In this document: piece by piece, positions 1 to 8,076 of the stretch
How positions within the stretch are numbered: the stretch's first letter is position 1
Layout: every line of letters begins with the position of its first letter
Assembly (NCBI RefSeq): GCF_029543085.1
Contig: NZ_CP119967.1
Span: 1,762,501-1,826,500, forward strand
Length of the DNA: 64,000 bases
Reading direction: 5' to 3'
DNA from: Pseudomonas sp. A34-9
Lineage (GTDB): Bacteria; Pseudomonadota; Gammaproteobacteria; Pseudomonadales; Pseudomonadaceae
Position numbers and translations under genes: made by a program
The notes under the pieces: model-generated
The model's database searches: none
What the model saw: only the letters and a program-made list of their open reading frames with translations
What the model was told of the DNA's origin: nothing

Positions 1-167
1 AGGCTGACCAGTCCTGAACCGCTATCCAGCAACAGGTCTTTGTCGCGGCCCTGAACGTGCCACAGGTTGCAGCGGTAGAACGGCCGAATGTACGGCTCGT
101 GAATGAGCCGAATGCCATCGCTCAAGCTCTGCACCTCAAACCACTGATCGCGCGAAACGATCTTCAT
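1..167 (-). CDS. MBL-fold metallo-hydrolase, N-terminal part only
   Basis: About 55 codons are visible before the window edge cuts the gene. The translation starts MKIVSRDQWFEVQ and contains HEPYIRPFYRCNLW and then DLLLDSGSGLVSL. This is the first beta strands of metallo-beta-lactamase-fold hydrolases, in which a LLLDSG-type strand precedes the HxHxDH metal motif; the motif itself lies outside the window. The start is the ATG at 167. The gene follows the symporter gene on the same strand but is separated from it by a terminator at 187-219. The family is clear; the substrate cannot be told. Confidence 0.7.
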   Translation of the reverse strand, partial: MKIVSRDQWFEVQSLSDGIRLIHEPYIRPFYRCNLWHVQGRDKDLLLDSGSGLVS

Positions 168-186
168 AAGCCATTTTCTCCAGACG

Positions 187-219
187 AAAAAAAACGAGTG
201 TGGCAACCGACGCCACACC
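187..219 (-). terminator. Rho-independent terminator after the symporter gene
   Basis: Read on the minus strand, the stem GTGTGGC / GCCACAC closes a 7-base loop and is followed by a run of eight T. It sits about 35 bases after the stop of the SSS symporter gene and would end the gbu transcript. Confidence 0.8.
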
Positions 220-252
220 CGTCGAAGAAAGCATCAAGTCGTTACTTAGAGC

Positions 253-1632
253 TTACACCGCACTCGCTACGGTCGCCGGGCGAGGGGAGACCAGGCTCAC
301 CACCACAAAGCTCACCAGACCCACCGCCAGGCTGTAGTAGATCGGCGTGTTCGCATCCAGACCGTCCTTGAACATGAACAGCAGTGCGGTAGCGAAACCC
401 AGGCCCATGCTGGCGATGGCGCCGGCGGTGGTCGCGCGTTTCCAGAAGATCGCACCGATCAGCGGGACCAGCATGCCGCCGACCAACAGGTTGTACGCCA
501 GCGTCAGGGCGCTGATCACGTCATTCACCACTAGCGCGATACCCAGCACCACGACACCGGTCAGCAGGGTGAACAGGCGGTTGATGCCCAGGCTCGACGG
601 TTTGCCGCCACGCAGCTTCGGCAGCAGGTCTTCCGTCAGAGTGGTGGCGGCGGCGAGCAGGCCGGCACTGGCGGTGGACATCATGGCCGCGAGTGCCGCA
701 GCGATCACCAGACCACGGATGCCGTCCGGCAGCGACAGTTTGACGATGGCGGCGAAGGCGTTGTTGACGTTGTCCAGATCCGGGATCAGCACGTGCGCAG
801 CCATGCCGATCAGCGCGCAGGCCAGACCGTAGACGATGCAATAGATGCCGGCGATGCTGCCGGCGTACTGTGCGACTTTGGCGGTCTTGACGGTGAACAC
901 CCGTTGCCAGATGTCCTGACCGATCAGGATGCCGAAGAAGTAGATCATGAAGTAGGTGATGATCGTGTCCCAGCCAATGGTGGTGAAGCTGAAGGCGGTG
1001 GCCGGCAGTTTCAGAACCAGTTCGTCCCAACCGCCGACGCGGTACAGGCAGATCGGCAACAGGATGAACATCAGGCCCACAGTCTTGATGATGAACTGGA
1101 CGATGTCGGTGAGGGTCAGCGACCACATGCCGCCGATCGCCGAATAAACCACCACCACGCCACCGCCAAGCAGCACCGAGATCCAGAACGGCAGGCCGAA
1201 CAGCACTTGCAGCACGGTGCCGATGGCGAGGATCGAGGTCACGCCGATCATCAATGCGTAGGCCAACATGATCGCCGCGCTCGCCGAGCGGGCCATCGGG
1301 TTGTAGCGTTTTTCCAAAACCTGGGTAACGGTGTAGATCTTCAGTTTCAGCAGCGGCTTGGCGAGGAACAGGTTCAGCGCGACGATGCCGCAACCGAGGG
1401 CCGCGCACAGCCAGAAACCGGAGATGCCGTGCACATAGCCCAGACGCACGGTGCCGACGGTGGACGCGCCACCCAAAACGGTCGCGGCCATGGTGCCCAT
1501 GTACAGGCTTGGGCCGAGGTTACGACCGGCAACGAGAAAGTCCTCGTTGGTCTTGGCCTTGCGCATGCCGAAGTAGCCGAGCAAGAGCATGCCGGCGGCG
1601 TAGATGAGGACGACGAATAAATCCAAAGCCAT
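253..1632 (-). CDS. Sodium:solute symporter (SSS family), gbu cluster
   Basis: A 459-residue inner-membrane protein of the SSS family. It shows about 13 hydrophobic segments, an early TNEDFLVAGRNLG motif typical of SSS proteins, and ALAAMMSTASAGLLAAATTL in the region that normally helps bind sodium. The start is taken at the ATG at 1632 (MALDLF) because GGAGA lies about 10 bases upstream; an in-frame ATG at 1671 has no such support. It is the last gene of the minus-strand series gbuA, NTF2-like gene, NCS1 permease, symporter, the order I recall for PA1421 to PA1418 in P. aeruginosa. A role in taking up 4-guanidinobutyrate or a related guanidino acid is inferred from this context; the sequence does not show the substrate. 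Confidence 0.88.
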   Translation of the reverse strand: MALDLFVVLIYAAGMLLLGYFGMRKAKTNEDFLVAGRNLGPSLYMGTMAATVLGGASTVGTVRLGYVHGISGFWLCAALGCGIVALNLFLAKPLLKLKIYTVTQVLEKRYNPMARSASAAIMLAYALMIGVTSILAIGTVLQVLFGLPFWISVLLGGGVVVVYSAIGGMWSLTLTDIVQFIIKTVGLMFILLPICLYRVGGWDELVLKLPATAFSFTTIGWDTIITYFMIYFFGILIGQDIWQRVFTVKTAKVAQYAGSIAGIYCIVYGLACALIGMAAHVLIPDLDNVNNAFAAIVKLSLPDGIRGLVIAAALAAMMSTASAGLLAAATTLTEDLLPKLRGGKPSSLGINRLFTLLTGVVVLGIALVVNDVISALTLAYNLLVGGMLVPLIGAIFWKRATTAGAIASMGLGFATALLFMFKDGLDANTPIYYSLAVGLVSFVVVSLVSPRPATVASAV

Positions 1633-1695
1633 GATGGCGTGTCTCCGATTGTCTTTTTTATGGTGAAACAAATTTGGTTCAGTGGTGCTGCCCTT

Positions 1696-1784
1696 TGTAG
1701 GCCTTCGCCTGCTCGCGATAGCGGTCTGTCAGTCACATCTTTATTGGATGTGCTGCAGTTATCGCGAGCAGGCTCACTCCTACA
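1696..1784. repeat. REP-type inverted pair
   Basis: Two imperfect arms around TATCGCGAGCAGGC (1696-1720 and 1760-1784) face each other. Between them lies a small hairpin, CACATC / GATGTG at 1735-1752. It is a diverged copy of the CGCGAGCAGGCTCGC family found at 7948, 32249 and 51772, and it fills most of the gap between the two transporter genes. Confidence 0.75.
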
Positions 1785-1795
1785 GGGGATCTGCG

Positions 1796-3295
1796 TCAGG
1801 CGGCCTGGCGCAGTTCAGGTTTTTCCACGATTTGGCTACGCGCATCCGTCGGGCCGAACACTTCGCGCGGTTCCGGAAACAGGCTCAGCAGCGTCAGGTA
1901 CACCACCGACGCCAGACCGAGGGTCACCGGCAGACTGATGTCGATGCCACCGGCCATTTCGCCCAGCGGGCCAACGAATTGCCCCGGCAAATTGACGAAG
2001 CACAAGCCCACCGCCGCGCTCGGAATCCACGCACCCAGACCGCGCCAGTTCCAGCCATGGCTGAACCAGTAGCGGCCGCCCTGTTCGCCGCGAGTGAACA
2101 CTTGCAGGTCGTCCGGGCAGTAGAAGCCGCGACGCACCAGCAGGCCGATGATCATGATCACCATCCATGGCGTGGTGCAGGTGATGATCAGCACGGCGAA
2201 AGTCGACACGCTCTGCACCAGGTTCGCCGCGAAGCGCCCGATGAAGATGAAGGCAATCGACAGCACGCCGATCAGCAGCGTCGCTTTCACGCGCGACAGC
2301 ACCCGTGGGAACACGCTGGACATGTCCAGCCCGGTGCCATACAGCGACGTGGTGCCGGTGGACATGCCGCCGATCACCGCAATCAGACACACCGGCAGGA
2401 AGAACCAGCTCGGCGACACCGCCAGCAGGCCGCCGACATAGTTGTTCGCCGCGATGTAGTCCGGTGCCTTGATCGCGACGATGGTCGCAGTGGTCAGGCC
2501 GAACAGGAACGGGATGAACGTGGCGATCTGCGACAGCACAACCGCCGCCATGATCCGCTGCTTGGAGGTGTCACGCGGGATGTAGCGCGACCAGTCACCG
2601 AGGAACGCGCCGAAGGAAATCGGGTTGCTCATCGCCACCAGTGCAGCGCCGATGAACGCCGCCCAGAAACCCGGCTGACCGAGGCTCACCGTGCCGGCGT
2701 AGTTCACATCGAAAGGACCGGCGAAGGCGAAGATGCCCAGCAGGAACAACAGGCTGGCGCTCCACACCGCGATCTTGTTCACCCACAGCAAAAAGCGGAA
2801 GCCGTAGATGCACACGGTCAGCACCAGAATCGCGAACAGACCGTAGGCCAGGCCCAGAGTCAGGTCGGTTTCCGGCAGACCGATCAGGCGTTTCGCACCG
2901 CCGATCAACGCATCGCCCGAACTCCACACCGAGAGCGAGAAAAACGCGATAGCGGTCAACAGCGACAGGAACGAACCGACGATGCGCCCGTGCACGCCGA
3001 AATGCGCACCGGACGACACGGCGTTGTTGGTGCCGTTGAGCGGGCCGAACAGGCCCATCGGTGCGAGGATCAGCGAGCCGAGCAGCACGCCCAGCACAAT
3101 CGCCCAGACGCCAGCCTGGAAAGACAGGCCGAACAGCACCGGGAAACTGCCGAGCACGGCGGTGGCGAAGGTATTCGAACCGCCGAAGATCATCCGGAAC
3201 AAGTCCGTCGGGCCTGCGGTGCGTTCGTGGTCCGGGATCTGTTCGACCCCGTGGGTTTCAATCTGCGTAAGGCTTTGGTCGTTGTTGTTATTCAT
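1796..3295 (-). CDS. NCS1-family permease (cytosine/purine permease type)
   Basis: A 499-residue inner-membrane transporter of the nucleobase:cation symporter-1 family. Family marks are the N-terminal TDLFRMIFGGSNTFATAVLG segment, the GPLNGTNNAVSSGAHFGVHG stretch near residues 85-105, the GAFLGDWSRYIPR motif in the middle and about 12 membrane segments. The ATG at 3295 has GGAG seven bases upstream and opens with a run of Asn codons. It lies between the symporter gene and the NTF2-like gene in the gbu cluster, as PA1419 does in P. aeruginosa (recalled). A guanidino compound is a more likely substrate than a nucleobase because of that context, but this is an inference. Confidence 0.85.
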   Translation of the reverse strand: MNNNNDQSLTQIETHGVEQIPDHERTAGPTDLFRMIFGGSNTFATAVLGSFPVLFGLSFQAGVWAIVLGVLLGSLILAPMGLFGPLNGTNNAVSSGAHFGVHGRIVGSFLSLLTAIAFFSLSVWSSGDALIGGAKRLIGLPETDLTLGLAYGLFAILVLTVCIYGFRFLLWVNKIAVWSASLLFLLGIFAFAGPFDVNYAGTVSLGQPGFWAAFIGAALVAMSNPISFGAFLGDWSRYIPRDTSKQRIMAAVVLSQIATFIPFLFGLTTATIVAIKAPDYIAANNYVGGLLAVSPSWFFLPVCLIAVIGGMSTGTTSLYGTGLDMSSVFPRVLSRVKATLLIGVLSIAFIFIGRFAANLVQSVSTFAVLIITCTTPWMVIMIIGLLVRRGFYCPDDLQVFTRGEQGGRYWFSHGWNWRGLGAWIPSAAVGLCFVNLPGQFVGPLGEMAGGIDISLPVTLGLASVVYLTLLSLFPEPREVFGPTDARSQIVEKPELRQAA

Positions 3296-3350
3296 GATCT
3301 GCTCCGATCATAAAGGCGCGCTCATCGTGCGTGAGCGTCACCTGTCTTGG

Positions 3351-3772
3351 CTAAGGGGATGGCAGCCCTTCCGGCATTGCGGACAAATGTTCGTGGCAGG
3401 CCAGCCAATGGCCTTGTTGTTCTAGGCTCGACGCTTGTTTCTTGAAAACAATCGTCTCGCGCTCCTGCTGAAGTGTTGCTCCCCTTGCATGCGCAGCTCG
3501 GTGGCCACGTCATGGATGAAAATCGCCACGTCACCTTGCAGGCTGACGAAGGCGTTGCTCGAAGTGCACGACAGCACTTCAAAGCCATCCTCGGCGCGCC
3601 AGCTGTCCCACAAGGCCTGATAGGCATCGCGCGACAGCAAAGGCTGTTCGAGGGTGTAAAACACGAAACTCGCATCGGCGCTGAACGCGCCGAAGTAAGT
3701 TTCGCGATCATTGCGGGCAAAGGCGGCTACCAGTTCGGCGGCCGCTTGCAGAACCTGATCACGTTCGTTCAT
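3351..3772 (-). pseudogene. SnoaL/NTF2-like protein of the gbu cluster, 3' frameshift
   Basis: The ORF from the ATG at 3772 (MNERDQVLQAAAELVAAFAR) reads as a SnoaL/NTF2-like small protein up to MQGEQHF at 3470. It then runs off into a basic tail, SRSARRLFSRNKRRA, ending at 3422. One base further on, the reading frame gives QQERETIVFKKQASS followed by GHWLACHEHLSAMPEG and a stop at 3351. The HEHLS box is the usual last strand of this family, so a TTCCAG to TTCAG single-base loss explains the break. Restored, the protein would have about 140 residues. The gene starts 10 bases after gbuA and should be cotranscribed with it (PA1420 counterpart, recalled). It is either a recent mutation or a sequencing error. 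Confidence 0.8.
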
Positions 3773-3782
3773 GACCCGACCC

Positions 3783-4733
3783 TCAGCGATGGACCACGCC
3801 AGGCAGTACGCAGAGCATTTCGTACAGCAGGTTGGCGGCCAGCAGCGAGGTGTTGCCGGTGGTGTCATAAGCGGGCGAGACTTCTACCAGATCGCAACCG
3901 ATCAGGTCGAGGCCTTGGCAGCCGCGAACGATTTCAATTGCCTGAATGGTCGTCAGACCACCGATTTCCGGGGTGCCGGTGCCCGGTGCCCAGGCCGGAT
4001 CGATGCCGTCGATGTCGAAGCTCAGGTACACCGGACCGCCGCCGACTTTCTCGCGAACTTCGGCCATCAGTGGCGCCAGCGACTTGTGCCAGCACTCTTC
4101 GGCCTGAACCACGCGGAAACCCTGATCGCGGCTCCAGTTGAAGTCATCAGCGGTGTAGCCCTGCGCGCGCAAACCAATTTGCACCACGCGGTCGCAGTCC
4201 AGAAGACCTTCTTCGACGGCGCGACGGAAGGTCGTACCGTGGGCGATCTTCTCGCCGAACATGTGATCGTTGACGTCAGCGTGGGCATCGATGTGCACCA
4301 GACCGACCTTGCCGTGCTTTTTATGGATCGCCCGCAGGATCGGCAGGGTGATGGTGTGGTCGCCACCCAGGGTCATCGGGATCACATTGTGCTCGAGGAT
4401 GTTGTCGTAGGCTTCTTCGATGATGCGCACGGCGTCGAGCAGGTTGAAGGTATTGATTGCCACGTCACCGATGTCGGCGACCGACAGCGAGTCGAACGGG
4501 GCGGCGCCGGTGGCCATGTTGTACGGGCGGATCATCACTGATTCGGTGCGGATGTCACGTGGCCCGAAGCGGGTGCCGGGGCGCAGCGAAGTACCGATGT
4601 CCAGGGGCACGCCAACAAAGGCAGCGTCCAGGCCGGCAGCGGTCGGTACATGGGGGAGTCGGAGCATGGTGGCGATGCCGCCGAAGCGCGGCATTTCGTT
4701 GCCGCCCAGTGGTTGGTGAAGAATCTTGTCCAC
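3783..4733 (-). CDS. gbuA: 4-guanidinobutyrase (ureohydrolase family)
   Basis: A 316-residue Mn-dependent ureohydrolase that splits 4-guanidinobutyrate into GABA and urea, a step of the arginine transaminase/decarboxylase routes. The family ligands are all present: GGDHT at 123-127 (His126), DAHAD at 149-153 and SFDIDGIDPAWAPGTGTPE from Ser238 (Asp240, Asp242). The N-terminus MDKILHQPLGGNEMPRFGG and most of the rest agree with P. aeruginosa GbuA as I remember it, which favours GbuA over guanidinopropionase or agmatinase. It heads the minus-strand catabolic series, and a LysR-type palindrome lies about 125-150 bases upstream. The divergent regulator gene gbuR now lies behind an insertion sequence. 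Confidence 0.94.
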   Translation of the reverse strand: MDKILHQPLGGNEMPRFGGIATMLRLPHVPTAAGLDAAFVGVPLDIGTSLRPGTRFGPRDIRTESVMIRPYNMATGAAPFDSLSVADIGDVAINTFNLLDAVRIIEEAYDNILEHNVIPMTLGGDHTITLPILRAIHKKHGKVGLVHIDAHADVNDHMFGEKIAHGTTFRRAVEEGLLDCDRVVQIGLRAQGYTADDFNWSRDQGFRVVQAEECWHKSLAPLMAEVREKVGGGPVYLSFDIDGIDPAWAPGTGTPEIGGLTTIQAIEIVRGCQGLDLIGCDLVEVSPAYDTTGNTSLLAANLLYEMLCVLPGVVHR

Positions 4734-4856
4734 GGGTAAGGCCTCATCGTCTTTGTTTTATTTATGTCGGCGCACCGTTCAGTACAGGTTCGGACGCCGC
4801 TGTGGGGCCGATGATGCGAAATGTAGTGCGGCGGAAGAATCGCTACGGGCAAAAAC

Positions 4857-4880
4857 TTAGTTCAGATTTTTCTAAACTAA
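4857..4880. promoter_or_regulatory. Candidate GbuR (LysR-type) operator
   Basis: The arms TTAGTTCAGA (4857-4866) and TCTAAACTAA (4871-4880) are inverted repeats matching at 9 of 10 positions, and they hold T-N11-A spacings typical of LysR-type regulators. The site is 124-147 bases upstream of the gbuA start, in an AT-rich patch of an otherwise GC-rich gap. No other palindrome of this quality was seen in the gap. Assignment to GbuR is inferred from position. Confidence 0.5.
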
Positions 4881-4938
4881 AGGCGAGGCTGGGATTAGAC
4901 TTTGGCGGGTTCAAGATTGTGATCGGCTCAAGATTGTT

Positions 4939-5084
4939 GCCCTCATCGGAACGCCGCCCGCCCAGCCCTCTCCCCCAGGAGAGGGAGCTGATCTTCATTG
5001 CTTTTAAATCCTGAGTTCGACTCGATATCGCAGGTCGGCGTGGATCCTCATAACAACTCGGTAGGCTCCCTCTCCCTCGGGGAG
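4939..5084. repeat. Long intergenic CCCTCTCCC-type repeat, left part, split by the IS
   Basis: This stretch begins with about 38 bases identical to the copy at 29579 and contains the hairpin CCCTCTCCC / GGAGAGGG. The right-hand half-palindrome CTCCCTCTCCCTCGGGGAG is interrupted at 5084 and continues as AGGGCTGGGGTGAGGGG after the insertion sequence, at 6375-6398. Removing the element and one copy of its target duplication restores a repeat of the same build as those at 29579-29773 and 41990-42275. Confidence 0.8.
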
Positions 5085-6369
5085 TGTATGTACCGGAGAC
5101 ATGGTGGACAGGTGTTCGGAGACATGGTGGACACTTTTTAATAGACACATTGCTCATCACCAAGGAGATGACCTGTGTCCTGGGAAGAGGTGTCCACCGT
5201 GCAGCTTCGTTCAGAGTTCGTGCATTTGGCTCGGCAAGAAGGAGCCAATGTCCGGCAGCTTTGCCGCCGATTCAATATCAGCCCAAGCACTGCCTACAAA
5301 TGGCTCAACAGGTTTGAAACTTCAGGTGCAGAGGGCTTGATCGATCAGTCTCGACGACCGAAGACGTCACCCAAACGCTGCGCTGAAGAGGTTGAGCAGC
5401 AGATTCTGACCGTGAGTGAGGAATACGCGGCTTGGGGCGCTCGCAAGCTCAAACGTGTGCTGGAAGACAGCGGCGTAGTAATGCCTTCGGTCAGTACCGT
5501 GCATGCGGTTTTACAGCGTCATTCACGCGTTGATTCAAAGGCCGCTGAGATTAAACCGTTTATCCGCTTCGAGCATGAAGCGCCCAACGATCTTTGGCAG
5601 ATGGACTTCAAGGGCCATATCAGCCTGGCTCAGGGACGTTGCCATCCGTTGACGATACTGGACGATCATTCGCGGTTTTCGCTGTGTATCGCGGCCTGCC
5701 TCGATGAGCGACGTGAAACCGTTCAGGAGCATCTAATCCGGGTCTTTCGGCGTCATGGTCTGCCTTTGCGCATGACGATGGACAACGGTTCACCCTGGGG
5801 TGACCAGACTGGCGTTTATACCGCGCTGGAGGTCTGGCTGATGAGTCAGGGCATCAAGGTCGGGCACTCTCGACCTTATCATCCGCAAACCCAAGGAAAG
5901 CTGGAACGCTTCCACCGCAGCCTGAAAAATGAAGTCCTGCGAGACCGACATTTTATTGATCTCAACGGTGCACAACGGGCGTTTGATATCTGGCGTGATA
6001 TCTACAACCAGAAGCGTCCACATCAAGCGTTGGACATGCAGGTGCCTGCTACTCGCTACAGCAGCAGCCCACGGGAATATCAGGAGCAACCCGCGGCGCC
6101 GGAGTACGACGATGGGGATGTGGTCAGGAAGGTTCAGGTGAAGGGCGAGATCTACTGGCGGAACCGTGAATACACAGTCGGAAAAGCTTTTTACGGGAGG
6201 TCAGTAGCTATCCGGGAAACGACGGAAGATGGCATCCACGATGTCTACTGGAGTAGACATCGTATTGCCCGAATCGACTTGAACTTGCAGATCGTTACGG
6301 CAGGTAAGAAGATCTAAAACCGTCCACCATGTCTCCGAACATGTGTCCACCATGTCTCCGGTACATACA
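5085..6369 (+). mobile_element. IS481-family insertion sequence, 1285 bp, intact
   Basis: Perfect 26-base terminal inverted repeats (5085-5110 and 6344-6369) begin TGTATGTACCGGAGACATGG. The flanking bases GGGAG (5080-5084 and 6370-6374) form a 5-base target duplication. Each end carries a second inner copy of GGAGACATGGTGGAC (5118-5132 left, 6322-6336 right), probably a paired transposase site. One intact transposase gene fills the element. TGT...ACA ends and this duplication length fit the IS481 family. The target was a palindromic repeat in the gbuA-gbuR gap. Exact ends and an intact gene suggest a recent insertion. Confidence 0.93.
5175..6317 (+). CDS. IS481-family transposase
   Basis: A 380-residue DDE transposase. 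An N-terminal helix-turn-helix (about residues 8-60, with NVRQLCRRFNISPSTAYKWL) is followed by the integrase core, with catalytic Asp144 (WQMDFKG), Asp203 (TMDNGSP) and Glu244 (GKLERFHRSLK). The C-terminal 60 residues form a small beta domain, VKGEIYWRNREYTVG. Translation starts at GTG 5175 with AAGGAG seven bases upstream. No frameshift or stop interrupts the gene, so the element may still be active. Confidence 0.93.
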   Translation: MSWEEVSTVQLRSEFVHLARQEGANVRQLCRRFNISPSTAYKWLNRFETSGAEGLIDQSRRPKTSPKRCAEEVEQQILTVSEEYAAWGARKLKRVLEDSGVVMPSVSTVHAVLQRHSRVDSKAAEIKPFIRFEHEAPNDLWQMDFKGHISLAQGRCHPLTILDDHSRFSLCIAACLDERRETVQEHLIRVFRRHGLPLRMTMDNGSPWGDQTGVYTALEVWLMSQGIKVGHSRPYHPQTQGKLERFHRSLKNEVLRDRHFIDLNGAQRAFDIWRDIYNQKRPHQALDMQVPATRYSSSPREYQEQPAAPEYDDGDVVRKVQVKGEIYWRNREYTVGKAFYGRSVAIRETTEDGIHDVYWSRHRIARIDLNLQIVTAGKKI

Positions 6370-6431
6370 GGGAGAGGGCTGGGGTGAGGGGCTTTTCCCA
6401 CAGACACACCGTTGCAAAGCCCGGAGTAGAC

Positions 6432-7325
6432 ATGGCTAACGCTTTACCCGATCTGAAACTGTTGCGCATCTTCGTCAGCGTCGTGCGTCATCAAGGTTTT
6501 GCCAACGCGCAGCAGGAACTCAACCTGTCGACCTCGGCGATCAGCACCTACATGAGCCAGCTCGAAGCCGCGCTCGGCCTGGTGCTGTGCCATCGCGGGC
6601 GCGGCGGGTTCAGCCTGACCAGCAAAGGTGAGCTGTTCCACCAGGAAACCTTGCGTCTGCTCGCCGAACTCGAAGGTTTCGAGCAATACGCCGCCGCGCT
6701 CAAGGGCGAACTGCGCGGCACGCTCAACCTCGGCGTGATCGACTCCACCGTCAGCGACAAGGCCTTGCCGTTCGCCGAAGCCATCGGCGCCTACAGCCAG
6801 GAACACCCGGCGGTGCATTTGCACCTGTCGGTGATGAGCCCCTACGAATTGCAACTCGGCGTGCAGGACAACCGTCTCGATCTGGCCATCGGTGCGTTTT
6901 CCACACGCATGAGCGGTCTGATCTACATGCCGCTGTACCGCGAACAACACTGGTTGTATTGCAGTAGCCGGCATCCGTTGTTCAACGAGCGGCGCATTCC
7001 CGAGCAAGTCATCACCCAGCAACGCATGGTCGGACGCGGGTACTGGAGTCAGGCCGAATTGGCCCGCCACGGCTTCAAACACAGCGCCGCCACTGTGGAA
7101 AGTATGGAAGCGCAGCTGATTCTGGTGCTGTCCGGCGCCTACATTGGTTACTTGCCAGAACACTACGCTCAGGCTTGGGCCGACAAGGGTGACTTGCGCG
7201 TGCTGCTACCGGCGACCTTCGGTTATCAGGCACCGTTTTCGATGATCATGCGCCGGGGCCGTAGCCGCGAACCGCTGATCCAGACCTTCCGTGATTTGCT
7301 CAAAGCCCAGCTCAATCAGGCGTAA
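6432..7325 (+). CDS. gbuR: LysR-family regulator of guanidinobutyrate catabolism
   Basis: A 297-residue LysR-type regulator. The N-terminal winged helix-turn-helix (about residues 8-65, LLRIFVSVVRHQGFANAQQE then LSTSAISTYMSQLE) is followed by an effector-binding domain that begins near GELRGTLNLGVIDSTVSD. The ATG at 6432 is chosen because GGAG lies five bases upstream and MANALPDLKLLRIF is the natural family start. Position and gene order (PA1422, recalled) identify it as GbuR, which activates gbuA in response to 4-guanidinobutyrate. The IS now ends only 62 bases before its start codon, so its original promoter is probably displaced, and it may be read from IS sequence or hardly at all. Confidence 0.85.
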   Translation: MANALPDLKLLRIFVSVVRHQGFANAQQELNLSTSAISTYMSQLEAALGLVLCHRGRGGFSLTSKGELFHQETLRLLAELEGFEQYAAALKGELRGTLNLGVIDSTVSDKALPFAEAIGAYSQEHPAVHLHLSVMSPYELQLGVQDNRLDLAIGAFSTRMSGLIYMPLYREQHWLYCSSRHPLFNERRIPEQVITQQRMVGRGYWSQAELARHGFKHSAATVESMEAQLILVLSGAYIGYLPEHYAQAWADKGDLRVLLPATFGYQAPFSMIMRRGRSREPLIQTFRDLLKAQLNQA

Positions 7326-7330
7326 GACCG

Positions 7331-7927
7331 ATGTCCAGAATTCAATGCCCGCGCTGCCTGCGCCCCCAAACCCATTGCCTGTGCCCGTTGATCCCGAGCC
7401 TCGACAGCCGCACGCGGGTGTTGCTTTTGCAGCATCCGAGCGAGGTCAATCATGCGTTGAATACCGCGCGGTTGGCAGCGTTGGGGCTGAGCAATGCCGA
7501 GTTGATTGTTGGCGAAGTGTTCGAGGATTTGCCGGCGCTGCTGAACCGGCCGGGGTATCGGGCGCGGTTGTTGTTTCCTGCGGATGATGCGCAACCGATG
7601 CAGGCTTACGGCGTGGCCGATGAACCACTGTTGCTGGTCGTACCGGATGGCACCTGGCGCAAGGCGCGCAAGATGCTGCACCTCAATCCGCTGCTGGCGG
7701 CGTTGCCACGGGTGACATTGACCGAGGGCGGGGTGTCGCGTTATCGCTTGCGCAAGGCACCGGGGCCGGGGGCGTTGTCGACGATTGAGGCGATTGTGCA
7801 GGCATTGCAGACGCTGGAGGCACCGACGTCATTCGAGCCGTTGCTCAAGCCGTTCGAGGCGCTGATCGAGGGGCAGATTGCGGCGATGGGCGAAGAGACC
7901 TTCCAGCGTAACCATGGCGATGCATAA
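7331..7927 (+). CDS. DTW-domain tRNA-uridine aminocarboxypropyltransferase family protein
   Basis: A 198-residue protein of the DTW family, whose characterised members (E. coli TapT, human DTWD1/2) add the acp group of S-adenosylmethionine to tRNA uridines. The sequence shows an N-terminal zinc-type cluster CPRCLRPQTHCLC (residues 6-18), HPSEVNHALNTARLA, and the signature VPDGTWRKARKML near residue 110. It starts five bases after the gbuR stop, so it is probably read through from gbuR. Pseudomonads often carry more than one DTW protein, so the exact tRNA target is left open. Confidence 0.82.
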   Translation: MSRIQCPRCLRPQTHCLCPLIPSLDSRTRVLLLQHPSEVNHALNTARLAALGLSNAELIVGEVFEDLPALLNRPGYRARLLFPADDAQPMQAYGVADEPLLLVVPDGTWRKARKMLHLNPLLAALPRVTLTEGGVSRYRLRKAPGPGALSTIEAIVQALQTLEAPTSFEPLLKPFEALIEGQIAAMGEETFQRNHGDA

Positions 7928-7947
7928 TTGCTGAAGCGGCTGGCCTC

Positions 7948-8040
7948 TTCGCGAGCAGGCTCGCTCCCACATTTGATCGAAGGTGCGCACAAACTCTGTG
8001 CACACCTCAAATCCCCTGTGGGAGCGAGCCTGCTCGCGAA
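7948..8040. repeat. REP inverted pair, perfect 24-bp arms
   Basis: The arms TTCGCGAGCAGGCTCGCTCC... (7948-7971) and their exact reverse complement (8017-8040) enclose a second stem, GGTGCGCACA / TGTGCACACC (7982-8006). It lies between two convergent genes and can form a long cruciform, possibly acting as a two-way transcription stop. Confidence 0.85.
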
Positions 8041-8076
8041 AGCGCCGGATCAATCACAGCAATGCTTTGGAAATCG

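Noticed and set aside
1682..3313. 543-codon plus-strand frame opposite the NCS1 permease gene
   Set aside because: The product is rich in Arg, His and Gln without domains, while the minus strand encodes a clear 12-helix permease.
3322..3720. 132-codon minus-strand frame overlapping the broken NTF2-like gene
   Set aside because: It is the third frame; the conserved C-terminal strand HEHLS lies in the other frame, with its stop at 3351.
5084..5340. Alternative frames at the start of the transposase gene
   Set aside because: Only the frame starting at GTG 5175 continues into the DDE core and has a ribosome site at the right distance.
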